The notes under the pieces: model-generated | Database searches by the model: none | Seen by the model: only the letters and a program-made list of their open reading frames with translations | What the model was told of the DNA's origin: nothing | Shown: piece by piece, positions 48,715 through 59,154 of the stretch | Layout of the letters: the number at the start of each line of letters is the position of its first letter | Numbering within the stretch: position 1 is the first letter of the stretch | Translations under genes and position numbers: made by a program | Assembly: GCA_003667245.1 (NCBI GenBank) | Contig: RCNN01000112.1 | Location: 1 to 64,000 of the forward strand | From: Heterostelium multicystogenum | Taxonomy: Eukaryota; Evosea; Eumycetozoa; Acytosteliales; Acytosteliaceae | Direction of reading: 5' to 3' | Length of the DNA: 64,000 nucleotides

Positions 48715-49509
48715 TATTTACTTTTTTAGTTATATATATATAAATATTATTAGGTGAAATATTATTTATGATTTCGAATATCTCATTTAAATTTGAAATT
48801 AGAGTTTTAACGGTTCAAACTATTCATTTTTATAAATATTAAAAATTATTATTTTTATCAATATCACATTGACTATTGAACATTCAAGAATGGTTCCTGA
48901 TGAGTAGAATATCACTATCGCATTCCAATAATGTCTGAGCAAACTGCATAAATATCAACTGTTGATAAGTTCTAACTATGCTATGACATTAAGCCTTCTT
49001 TTAGATTAAGAGATAAACATGACATGCCTTGACATTAACACTAACCAGGTATCTTGTTAATTTCGTACTCATAAAAAACTCAAGTTTAACACATTGTAAA
49101 CCTGTTCTCTATGTGACCCTGGATTTCTTTGACAAGCACTCGCTATCTACCATTTCCAATACTTTTTAGTGGATCACTGTTTGGAAATGTCAAACGATTT
49201 TTGCAAAGTGTCAGATATTTGGGTGTTCCAGTGCCATTTCCCCCACCAAATCTATTTCTAACATTTTTTATTTTTTTAAAAAGGATTTTGTTTTCTTAAA
49301 GGTCATGACATTGACCTCCACAAAGCCTCTTTATTCTACAACCTCCCTTCTCACTTCTTCTTTATTTGTTGTTTATATCCATTTTCTAGCTATTTATCTA
49401 TATCATTTAGGATATACCTATTTATTTATATTTATATTTGTATTAAGTAATAATAGATATCTTTTTGTAATTACCAATCTATTTTTATAGTTCGTTTTAC
49501 ATCAATACA
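48715..49509. other. Intergenic region between divergent genes
   Basis: Shared upstream region of RBM22 (minus) and the Ctr transporter (plus). The ORF at 49305-49490 is a Phe/Leu/Tyr-rich chance frame. Nothing else seen. Confidence 0.7.
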
Positions 49510-50102
49510 ATGTACAGCTTCTTCCACTGGGATTTTCAAGGTCAAGCCATTCTCTTCAAAGGATGGGTGACTAACACCGCTGGAGTATATGTTGTGACCA
49601 TGTTTGCTATGTTTTTCTTGGCTGTGTTCTCAGAGTTTTGGTCTTCTTACAGACATTCCTTAAATTGTATGTACTAATTCAATGAATTCAGGTGAAATCA
49701 ATAATTAGTTCCTTAAGGAGGTGGTGAGAGTGAGAGTGAGAGTAGAAGAGGTTAGGTTTGAGAGTTTTGGTTTGCTGATAATTATTTGAAATGAGTTAAA
49801 AGACTAATATTGTGACTACGTGTCCAATTGGAGTAGATATTGAACTTCCAGAAACAACACCTTTAATCAATGCCGACACTGAAGATGTAACAAAGATACA
49901 ATCTAAATTAAAAACAAATTGGATCAAGTTTAGCTCAACACACTTTTGGAAGACATTCTGCCATGGAATTCAATATGTCATTAATTATTTTGTTATGTTA
50001 GTGGTTATGACATACAACGCTGGTCTAGCACTAGCTCTTCTAGCTGGTGTTCTCACTGGTTATTTCCTTTTGGTAAACGCAAGACTGCAACTTCAGTTGT
50101 AG
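49510..50102 (+). CDS. Ctr-family copper transporter (SLC31), minimal form
   Basis: Exon 1 49510-49666, intron GTATGT...GTAG 49667-49836, exon 2 49837-50102; 140 residues, no frameshift. The start MYSFFHWDFQGQAILFKGWV matches the Ctr beginning (an Met/His stretch, then ILF-x-x-W). TM1 is VYVVTMFAMFFLAVFSEFW. A cytosolic loop ends FCHGIQYVINYF. TM2 contains MLVVMTYNAG with the M-x3-M copper-path motif. TM3 ALLAGVLTGYFLLVNA carries the G-x3-G helix-packing motif. Works as a trimer that lets Cu(I) through the plasma membrane or endosomes. It lacks the long Met-rich extracellular domain of many relatives. Confidence 0.88.
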
Positions 50103-51130
50103 AAGAAGAATTATGCCATTAAACAATCTCCAACATCAAAAACAACATTAATAATATTGATAATAATCAGTCTTCTTCTCCAAGCACTTCATTTCCTCTT
50201 CCAATCATGATAGCATCCATCCAAAAACGCGAATAAATATTATCAACGATGAAATAATAGTGAATCCTCCTCTTTTTCCCCTTCTACTCATTCCCAAACG
50301 AATGAGAATTGATAATTATGATTACATCAATCATTATGATCTTCAAATCCCCTTCCTATTCCCCTCCTTGAATATCTTTAAATATCTTGATTTTCCCATT
50401 CACAAGTAAATAGGCTCATATAACATAAGTAAGTAAAAAAATGTTATCTTTGTTTTTAGATTTGATACAATTGAGATGGTATGAACTATCACTATCAGTT
50501 AGTGATTAGTTACATTTAGCTAAATAAATAAATAATAATATGATAAATGAAGTCAACAAAGTATTCTTTGATAGCAGTAGTATCTTGAGTACCATCATTC
50601 TTACATTGAGAATTGTATTTTTTTTGTTCAACAGTTTTGATCATCACTTTTTTAATTTATATGGTAGATAGAATACAAGTTTTTAAGAAAACTCGACAAA
50701 AGTAAATGAGATTTGTGAGATTGATGATTTTGATGAATATGAATGAAGAAATGTGAGTTGGATTGTTTGATATATAATTAAAGTATATAAGAGCTTGATA
50801 AATTGGAAATAGATAATATTTTTTTAGAAAAATTTAGTATAATCTCCAAAGATTTGGGATTTCTGTTTACAATACCTCATCTTAATTAATCAAACAATTG
50901 AATCTTTAAAGATTTCACCGCAATTTAGAAATGAAATCTTTTTCAAATGTTCAGAGACTTGTTATAATGTATTATATTAAAATTATTGATAACATATATA
51001 ATGTACTTATACATATCAGAAAACCAAAATGTTTATTTTCTTAAAACTATTGACATAATAAGTCCTGATATACTAATCAAAAGTGCAACATAAGAAGTAC
51101 CAGGGCTAAACTGAAGAAGAATCTTCAATA
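50103..51130. other. Intergenic between convergent genes
   Basis: AT-rich spacer of about 1 kb. I see no gene, RNA or repeat beyond short A/T runs. Confidence 0.7.
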
Positions 51131-51697
51131 TTCCCATTATCTAAACCAAGTCTGTTAATACATTAATATATGTAAGTATAATGAAAATAAAAAAATACTT
51201 ACATTTTTTTTGGAATTTATCAATGTATAATCCCCTGCAGTAAATGGAGGTACTATTACTTCTTGTTGAATGGGCTGGTTACCAACTCTCTTCAATCTAA
51301 GGCTTCCCATCATCAAATCCAAACTTTCTTTAATTATTTCCCATGTAACACCTTGACTGAATAACATCAAGGGAAGTACATCAGCATCATTTTTAAACAC
51401 TCTCACTTAAAATTATGTCAATATAATGATCTGTTAGTATTTAAATTTATCACACATACCAGGTGGCTCTCTTATATAGATATGATCTTCATTATGGATA
51501 ACAGTATTTGGATCTAGAGGAGGATGTGCATCATCGACCTCAGGGTTGAGACGGAACTCAATAACAGAATTTACAAGATGATGTGGAAGGAGCTCCTGTA
51601 TTATACGATTTCGTAGATCACCATAACTACTACCCTCCTGTATGTTACTAAATCTAACAATAATTTGTCTATAGTGAATATTAATTGTATAAACCAT
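51131..51697 (-). CDS. Hypothetical protein with ubiquitin-like start
   Basis: Exon 1 51460-51697 (MVYTINIHYRQIIVRFSNIQ ... HIYIREPPG), intron GTATGT...TTAAG 51406-51459, exon 2 51203-51405 (VRVFKNDADVLPLMLFSQGV ... FTAGDYTLINSKKN), intron GTAAGT...ACAG about 51152-51202, and a short last exon ending near 51131. The reading frame of that last exon depends on a run of eight A, so the C-terminus is uncertain: TWFR, or GLDNGNIEDSSSV with one base less. The first 80 residues have the beta-strand pattern of a ubiquitin or RBD-like fold (YTINIHYRQIIVRF; VIEFRLNPEV; EDHIYIREP), which is inference. About 150-160 residues. Confidence 0.6.
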
Positions 51698-52697
51698 TAT
51701 CTATTATTTGGATTAAAAAAAGTTTTAAAATGTTTGTTCACTAAGACCTTATTTATAATTGAAAACCTACACCAACAACTGATAAATCACAGATAGTTTT
51801 CAATGACATTTGTTAATCTTGTCAATCTTGTCAATAAAAACATAATTTCATTTTGTAAAATATCAATTGGAAAACTGGTAACAAAAACAAATGATTTAAT
51901 GATAGACTACATTGTTAATTAATCAATATTATTTCTTGGTATTTCTTTGATCCGGTTCTTCATCTCTTTTTCCTATCCATTAATCCCATATAAAGACCTA
52001 CCGGATTGTCTCTTTCTCTTTCTTGTACCAAATCATGTGCACCCAGCTCAGAAATTTAAATTCTGAGAAAGAGAAAAAAATAAAGAATATTAGGAAGTTA
52101 TAAATATGATGGAAGGCCAGTGTAAATACTAAGGAAGAAGGTATTTATTGGTAAAAGATAGTTTTAAAAACCATCAAAATCACCACCGAATCCACCGAAA
52201 GCACCACAAATGTTACATCACCAAAAATGTTGTTATTAGAAGAACCTCCAAAGTTGCTAACCACAGATGAGTCGATTGCATGAGATCCAGAAAATGAGTC
52301 ACCCATTAATGAAATAGATTCTAAATAATATTTATTGAAAGTTAATAAACTATTCTAATGAAGAAGAGACCTGAAGGCAAGTCCACCTAATATTTTTCAA
52401 AACAGCAATCTGTCTTCCTTACTAACTTACATCATTTACTTTTATCTCTAGATAACGAATCAATTCATATCAAACTTTGATTTAAACTCTTGAAAAAAAT
52501 ACTATATTTTTTTGAAAATTTGAATTTGTTCTTTTTTTGGCTTACATTGGTTGTTTAACGGACGACGTGAGAGGAATGCTGAAAGTAGTCATTTCAAGAT
52601 TAGTTTAAAATTGACAAATCGACGTCTTTTTTTGATTCTATGATTATTATTCAGATATTATAGTATTCGATATTAATATAGTAAGAGAAAGAGAGAG
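51698..52697. other. Intergenic with possible tiny Gly-rich gene
   Basis: Divergent promoter region. On the minus strand 52164-52306 can encode MGDSFSGSHAIDSSVVSNFG..., which with a one-base change ends CGAFGGFGGDFDGF. A possible splice acceptor TTTAG precedes it. A Gly/Phe/Ser-rich tail like this could be the end of a small low-complexity protein. Support is weak. A short perfect inverted repeat, TCAGAATTTAAATTTCTGA, lies near 52050. Confidence 0.35.
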
Positions 52698-53860
52698 ATG
52701 TCTGCAGAAGTCGAGGATAAATTCTTAGAGTTATGTGCAAAATATCCAGCAGTAAGTTAGCTAAGCACTCTTCATTCTATGGTTGTTTTGTTTTAATACT
52801 AATATAATCTATATTATACGGTCTAGGGGTTGTCACAGGCTAGATTAGAATCAGATTTAGGATATCCAATTAATGATGCACTACAGGTTATCAATAAATT
52901 AGTTAAAGAAGTAGGTAGTCATGCTTGGTTAGATTTGATTGAATACGTATTAATATGACATGCATGGTTCCAGGGAAGAATCAAGTTTATACAGAATTCA
53001 GATGGATCTACATCATACAAGGAGGTTACCAATCATGAGGAACAATCAAAGATTAGAGGCTTGACTGCTGACGATATGCTGGTGTATCAGCTCATCGAGC
53101 AGTCTGGTGACAAGGGGACTTGGACCAAAGAAATAAGATCAGTTACGAACTTACAGCAAACTCAGGTCACAAAGATTCTTAAGGTTTTAGAAAGTAGAAA
53201 GTTGATTAAGTCTGTCAAGAGTATTCAGGTAATTAATTCATTCAAAGCTATTGCAATGAGTTCGTTGTACAATGTTGCTGACCCATCTTGCTTTTGTCAT
53301 ACTTTTAGGCAGGAAGAAAGAAAGTATATATGGCATTCAATATGGAGCCAAGCAGGGAGGTCGTTGGTGGGAACATTTTACAGTGGTCAAGCTTTGGATG
53401 AGGAATTGATTGCAGCAATGAAGCTTTCATGTAACTCTTTTATTTCAAACAAAGGTGCGGCAGACGTAACAGAGATCATGAACTACATGAAGAAATCAGG
53501 TGAACAAGATCTATCAATCGAAGATGTTACCATCTTGGTCAACAGTTTAATATACGATGGCTTGGTTGAAGAGATGAGAGACACCAGATCTGGTAGTGGT
53601 TCTATTTTAAATGTAAATATTTATTCGACAATCGAGCATTATTTGTTCCCGATGGACTAACATACGCCTTATCTGTTTAGCGAAGAGGAGGTGGTGTCAT
53701 TTATAAGCCGACCAAAACAATAATTCCAGAGAACCATTTCACAAAAATGCCATGTGGAGTGTGTCCTGTCTTTAATCTATGTGCAGACGAAGGTGAAATA
53801 ACACCAAAGAAATGTGTTTATTTCCAACAATGGTTGAATCAAGAGGAAATGGAATTTTAG
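52698..53860 (+). CDS. RNA polymerase III subunit RPC6 (RPC34)
   Basis: Part of the Pol III initiation trimer that opens promoters of tRNA and 5S genes. Five exons: 52698-52751, 52827-52910, 52974-53228, 53309-53612 and 53681-53860. Winged-helix domains are visible: MSAEVEDKFLELCAKYPAGL...; then LTADDMLVYQLIEQSGDKGT ... QQTQVTKILKVLESRKLIKS; then AGRKKVYMAFNMEPSREVVG. The C-terminal [4Fe-4S] cluster cysteines are in CGVCPVFNLC and the following KKCVYF. One extra G in a GGTGGG run at about 53370 breaks exon 4; without it the family sequence GGTFYSGQALDEE continues. About 290 residues, normal for RPC6. All introns GT-AG. Confidence 0.93.
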
Positions 53861-53927
53861 AGTCTCATTGTTGACTTTTATTTTTTTGTACATAATAAAT
53901 ATAGATCAATTATTGAATTGCACTAAT

Positions 53928-54048
53928 AAATTTTTGAATTTGTAAACGACGAGGGAATTAATCAGATGACCTAAATAAGCTTATCGGCATAAGGATTGAC
54001 CAATTTCCTTATGCCATACCTGCTTACTATCATATCACATATTATTAC
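53928..54048 (+). repeat. Left arm of 121-bp inverted repeat
   Basis: The reverse complement of 55275-55395, with one mismatch that I can see (position 54029). The arm contains its own hairpin, GGCATAAGG...CCTTATGCC (53986-54015). Directly inside it, ATTACCGATA/TATTGGTAAT (54043-54070) is another short palindrome. Confidence 0.95.
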
Positions 54049-54061
54049 CGATATAGTATAG

Positions 54062-54328
54062 TATTGGTAATAAATGATTCCTTAGAAGAATCAGATATTA
54101 TTATTATTAGAAAGAGGTTGGAAAGATATTAATTAATTTCTATAAGTATAAATACCAACTCCTCTTCTTATTACAAATCGCCTTTAAGTACCATTAGTAC
54201 TATTCTAATTATAATAAAATCTTATCTTTAAATATTATCTTTTCTTATTAATTCTTTCTATCAACCTTTGCCAACTGCATGGTTGTGATATTAATATTAT
54301 CTTTATTATTCTTATCTGACCTTTATAA
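54062..54328 (+). mobile_element. Rearranged solo/partial gypsy LTR
   Basis: From about 54126 to 54327 the sequence follows the LTR of the gypsy element at 59155 (TATAAGTATAAATACCAACT ... CTTATCTGACCT). The 54 bases at 54072-54125 match 59267-59320 of that LTR, but as reverse complement. The first roughly 110 bases and the last part of the LTR are absent. It diverges by several percent, so it is older than the full element. Confidence 0.85.
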
Positions 54329-55264
54329 TTTTTTTTTTTTTTTCCTAGAGTGCTCGTCTTACGTAGACAAGCTTCTCCTAAAGCGCTTTATTTATATATA
54401 AATTTGACACATTATAGTGTCGTATACCAAGTTAAAAGTAGATTTTAGTTATCTTCCTAGGTGTTTGGGAGTATCAAAAGACCATCCTATGTAGTACCAG
54501 TCTTTTTTGAACTTAGATAGTTTGTCTAACCATTTGCTGGTGTACATATTCTTATTATCCATGCTTTCAGCGTCGAGAATTGAGGATCTAATCAGTTTTC
54601 GATACTCGAGGAAGGCCAGTTTTAGTTAGCTGAAATTCTATACTTGTGGATATGTCTTTGGCTTCGAAGGGGTTGTTGTGGTTAAGCTTACAATGAGCAA
54701 CCCAAACTTGATGCAACGTTATGGCGATAAGATTGCAGTAGAGTGTGTCTTTGTTAGTGATGTTGACTGCTTCCAAGCACCAATTGATTTTGGTGCCTGT
54801 GAATTTTTGCAGAGATAATTCGATGAACGGTACTAATTTGGTTATGGCTGCACATTTGAAGAGATGGTGTTCGGCAATGTTAATTGGATCTACATCGCAG
54901 AATACCACCGTCTTGTTGCACATGCAGTGTCTACAGTAAATCAGATCAGTGCTAAACAGCGGAAGACACCTTGCCACCAATTTGAACAACGTGTCTCTAC
55001 CTTTGTGACTTCTTATTTTAGCGATGGCCTCGAAGATATCAGGGAAATTAAATCCTCTGTCCTTAAGGTGGATTTGTCCATTGGTGAGCGTGGATTTGCG
55101 TTCGGTATTGGTTAAAAGCGCTAGGTACATCGTTTTTAGCTCTAACTTTCTGGCCCTTCAAATTTGTGTCAAAGGATTATAAGCATGTGGGCTCGAGACA
55201 TGTTCTAATTTTCTGGCTACAAGTTCCCACGCCTTTCTACATTTGGTGTATAGGGGAGGAGAAC
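54329..55264 (-). mobile_element. Second non-LTR retroelement family, 3' fragment
   Basis: On the minus strand it ends in a poly(A) tail (15 T on the plus strand, 54329-54343) that directly abuts the LTR fragment. An ORF from 55130 to 54588 has the RT-associated zinc-finger layout YCRHCMCNK ... AEHHLFKCAA, with KLVARCLPLF before it. Upstream pieces in other frames (LYTKCRKAWELVARKLEHVS) extend it to about 55264. It differs from the TRE-like element at 27 kb. The 5' part with EN and RT is missing. Confidence 0.75.
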
Positions 55265-55274
55265 CTTTGTGACT

Positions 55275-55395
55275 GTAATAATATGTGATATGACAGTAAG
55301 CAGGTATGGCATAAGGAAATTGGTCAATCCTTATGCCGATAAGCTTATTTAGGTCATCTGATTAATTCCCTCGTCGTTTACAAATTCAAAAATTT
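55275..55395 (-). repeat. Right arm of 121-bp inverted repeat
   Basis: Mirror copy of 53928-54048. It ends 46 bp before tRNA-Glu. The two arms enclose about 1.2 kb of LTR and non-LTR debris, so they look like terminal repeats of a foldback or TIR element, or like an inverted duplication. Confidence 0.95.
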
Positions 55396-55440
55396 GGTTG
55401 AATAAGAAGTCACTGTAAATGACAAAATTATGTGAATATA

Positions 55441-55512
55441 TCCTTATTGGTGTAGTGGTAACACATTAGTCTTTCACACTGAAACCCCGGGTTTCGATTC
55501 CCGGATAGGGAG
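55441..55512 (+). tRNA. tRNA-Glu(TTC)
   Basis: Acceptor TCCTTAT pairs with ATAGGGA (one T-G), then discriminator G. Anticodon stem TTAGT/ACTGA encloses CTTTCAC, anticodon TTC (codon GAA). The T-arm CCGGG/CCCGG encloses TTTCGATT, eight bases instead of seven, so there is one extra T. TTTT follows at about 55523. The T-loop insertion may be a sequence error or may mark a pseudogene. Confidence 0.88.
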
Positions 55513-55559
55513 ATGGAACGATATTTTACCGCATGCGGTTTTCCTTTTAAACCTCTAAG

Positions 55560-55996
55560 TCCAACAATCTGTATGGTGATAAGACACTTGACTTCACAAA
55601 CATTCCTAAGTTGTCAAGCAAGTACTATAAAAACTTGGTTGCAATAAATTACCATAAGCTCTGTTTATTGCTGACTTCCAAAGGCACTACTGTATCAGCC
55701 ACCACCGTTGCTATCAATGAGTTCAAAAAAGACTGGAACATTTTCACCATCTCTGGTTGCGATATCCCCAATCTGGTGCTTCCGCGTTCATTTCATAGAT
55801 TAATAGTTCATTTGGGTATGAATACAAAACACAAAAACAACAAAAAAAATCAGGAAAATAGGAAAAAAGAAAAAAATATGTATTTTGGACAATCACGACT
55901 GTCCCTTTGTGTCGTGAAATATATATATATAGTACACTGTGAGGTTCTGACCCTCACCATTTATTATTTATTTAATAAATTATGATCCACTGGATG

Positions 55997-56030
<34 letters not shown>
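55560..56030 (+). mobile_element. 5'-truncated TRE-like element copy with target-site duplication
   Basis: Matches 29160-29622 of the larger element from TCCAACAATCTGTATGG to the poly(A) tail (about 31 A). It is flanked by an 11-bp direct repeat, AAACCTCTAAG (55549-55559) and AAACCTGTAAG (56029-56039), one mismatch. This marks a normal target-primed insertion 44-47 bp downstream of tRNA-Glu. The contained ORF fragment (55611-55985) is the end of ORF2. Confidence 0.92.
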
Positions 56031-56035
<5 letters not shown>

Positions 56036-56264
56036 TAAGATTGATTTTGTTAAAAAATTCATGAAACGATAAAACCGAAATGTAAACAATTCCTAATCAG
56101 ATTTATTTCGATTTCAAGGTATGTAATTAAACAATGAATCAATAAAGAACACAGTATTAACATTAGTGATTTCAAGTCTTCTGCTTTGTCTCTTCGTTCT
56201 TTCGTTACAAAACCAGAATTTGGGGGATTCGTAAAAGGTCTTTTACAAAATAGGATACTGATCT

Positions 56265-56513
56265 GGTATGTATTCCAATATTCATCTAAACTTTTGATAA
56301 TTATCACTTTTGTTTTTTCAATACTCTTTTCACATATTCCTTTGAAGATCATGAATGTTCGATCTGGTTAAAAATATCCAAACTTCAGAAGAATGTTGGA
56401 CATAAACAAACTTAAAACATTCTACTCATTTTAAAATGATAGAATTAGAGAAATTGAATTTCAATATCAAATTATTAATGCTACACCTGAAAACATGTCT
56501 TTATTGTCAGGAT
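56265..56513. repeat. Duplicated flank downstream of F-box copy 2
   Basis: 56305-56513 is nearly identical to 25025-25231, and 56269-56372 also resembles 24382-24475. It marks the extent of a segmental duplication that includes the F-box-like gene. Confidence 0.9.
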
Positions 56514-58163
56514 TTAAGCTAAATAGGATGACTCATATGGTAAACAATCTAGTTTAGACATTCGTTCATTTTGTTCTTTCCAAAATTTATAAGTAGTTGA
56601 AAATTCTTCTTTTATCTCTCTTAATGAATATTGTCTATGAGCTTTTAAATTCAAGTCTAATAAGATATTGTGTTTTCTCATTAATGGGACTAATTCTGTT
56701 ACCATTTCAAAGAATGGTTCTAAACCTCCTCGATTGCTATCATAATTGATCTGAATCAATTTCAAAGTAGGTGAATGAATCTCGAGAAGTGGTAGTAGAA
56801 AAGATATATTGTTAATATCAGGAGTCCAGTTCCCATCCGTCTCGATATGAATGGAAAAAGTATTCAATTCCATGACCATCTCCGTTTGGGGTACTCTTGA
56901 TAAGATAGGTAATGAAGTCAGAGTAATTGTCATAATAACCATAATATGAAAGGACGGTGATCTGCTTGAGATTAGGCATTGGAGCAGGATAAACCAGGTA
57001 GTCATTCGATATGGTTGCTTCTGCATACATAGTGTCATGATTTTCTAAGTAATCATCATAGATATAATATCTACGAATTCCGCAATTAATATAGTAATCA
57101 TACTCGTCGGTTGTAATTGAAAATGACTCTACTCGTGACATCAAGCGAGAGGCATATTGATGGCCTTGATTATATGGAATCGATTTAATTGATTGATAGT
57201 CAAAGAAAAGAGGTGGTGATTTGATTAGGCAATATTCATTTTCGAATCGAATTGGTCTGTTCCATATAAAGTAGCTATTATTGAGAATCTTTGATACAAC
57301 TTTGAAGAACTGCTTAGATACCATTGCCATATTCATTATATTAGATTGATCTATTTCTGTTCGAGCCAATAGAATGCTACTATTATTATTGATATCACCT
57401 CTCTTATATTTCATAGAATTCTTATTAAGTGCCAAGTGAATAATCTTTTCGAAAATGATTTCTAATAGAGATTGCTTATTGTTCGTTGCAATAGGTGACA
57501 TTGTAGTTGTGGTGCTTTCCTCTCCACTCTCGTTTTCAAATATTCTGTAACGATTGTCATCTGAATCTTCACACCGATTAAATTCAAAAATCTTACTATA
57601 GGTTTCGAATCGATACTTCAAATCAAAAAGGAGTCTCTTGATCCTTGATCTCCGAATACTATTATGCAAGTTAATAACAAACTGTGGATGTTGCTTGAGA
57701 ACCAGAGTAGTTGCATTACATACTCTTTTATCATGGATGACACCATGGTGTATTGCTTTCGATTCTGGTTTATATATTTTGAATGTTTGGCCGATGATTC
57801 TACTGAAGACATCATCAGATTGGTCAAAAGAATAGATCGACGAAGAACCTGACATATCCTTTCACATCGTAGTAATGTACATATTTGACACGATGATATT
57901 CAATGAAAGCCTTGACACATTTTGATCTTAATGCAATATCAGTGCTACTATTATAGTAGCATTCGTATATCTTGAGGAAGTTGACCAATGAGTTACGATC
58001 TTCAAAGTTTATATCTACGATTCAACAGACTCTGATTAATATTTTTATAAAAGCACTTTAATTCGATAGAAAATATCAATGAACCAACCAACCTGTGAAA
58101 TCTATTTGTTGTGTTGCAGAACCATGAGAGGTCTTTTGTTTCTTTTTGAATATGCTGCTCCAT
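56514..58163 (-). CDS. F-box-like protein, copy 2
   Basis: Near-identical duplicate of 25232-26880 with the same exon layout. Start MEQHIQK at 58163, where one extra A shifts exon 1. It is open through the point where copy 1 is broken (RIKRLLFDLKYRFETYSK), through the F-box-like region (LLEIIFEKIIHLALNKNS; MAMVSKQFFKVVSK) and to GIEYF at about 56868. There one extra A shifts into SIHIETDGNW and the LRR-like end LDLNLKAHRQYSLREIKEEF. It differs from copy 1 by scattered substitutions and by a few changed residues around YINCGIRRYYIYDDYLENHD. Function as an SCF adaptor is inferred. Confidence 0.65.
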
Positions 58164-59062
58164 GTGTATATTTAAGTAAATAGCCAAAAGATTATGTTTT
58201 AAGATTTAATATCAATCTCACTCGTAATCAAGGGCAATGTTTTTTGGAATTAATTTGATTTTTTTTACTGAGGCGGGATTGTAATCAACGAATTTTTTTT
58301 TTTAAGGAGTAATAATTTGAAGTATTAAGCTTTATTATCGGAAGACCGAAGCCATCAATTTTCCATTTTTTTTTCTTTTTATATTTTCTATTATTATCAT
58401 TGCAAGTTTATAGAGTTGTGCGAGATAGTTTGAGAGATTCAATAAGTTGAAACGAGTTGATATGGGTTAGGTGAGAGTTAAAAAAAGTGTTGAGAAGTTG
58501 AAGAAGCAGCTGATACTGAAACTACCCTAGTTGAATTATTTGAGTTTGGCACTGAGCTTTACCACCAGCTGCATCCTTGCTCCTACTGGCCACACTCGAC
58601 TTCTCATCCTCTTCCCCTCTGACGAGGAGTCGCAAACCTGCCCGCTAGCCTGCTGTTGTTGAAGACTCTGCTCTTACTAAGGGCAGTATCCTTACTGTCA
58701 GGTTCACCAGACTGCTCTTATCTCTAGGAAGAACATAAGGGATGAGCAGAACTCGTTCAATTGTAACAACAACGCAATTTTACAATAATTTATAAAAATA
58801 TCAATTTTACGAAAACCACCTTAAAAGGAAAAACCGAAAGAATCTTAATCAGATTAATAATTTACTACAAATAGAGAAACTAACTAAGTATATTATTTAA
58901 TTTGATTAAGGTTCTCTATTAAGAGTTTAGTTTGAGTTAATATCTTTTAATAACAATAGGTCTGATCAACCTATTATTTATTAAACAATTCGCCAAGACG
59001 TTCCACATCGACCCCAAAAAGAGAAAAGAATACCGCATCCGATACAATTTTTAGAAAGATTT
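58164..59062. other. Intergenic with GC-rich patch of unknown origin
   Basis: 58500-58740 is markedly richer in G+C than the flanks and has protein-like runs in shifting frames (VEEAADTETTLVELFEFGTE; then VEDSALTKGSILTVRFTRLL). It looks like a decayed mobile-element ORF but matches none of the elements in this window. The rest is AT-rich; an imperfect inverted pattern TTAATCAGATTAA occurs near 58850. Confidence 0.4.
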
Positions 59063-59142
59063 CGACAACTGCAGGGTTCGAACCTGCGCCCCGAAGGGAA
59101 CAGATTTCAAGTCTGTCGCCGTAACCACTTGGCTAAGCTGTC
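59063..59142 (-). tRNA. tRNA-Ser(TGA)
   Basis: Read on the minus strand: acceptor GACAGCT pairs with AGTTGTC (one G-T), discriminator G. Anticodon stem ACAGA/TCTGT encloses CTTGAAA, anticodon TGA (codon UCA). Class II variable arm CCCTTCGGGG. T-arm GCAGGTTCGAACCCTGC. Its 5' end is about 12 bp from the start of the gypsy LTR. Confidence 0.95.
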
Positions 59143-59154
59143 AACTTGGATGAA

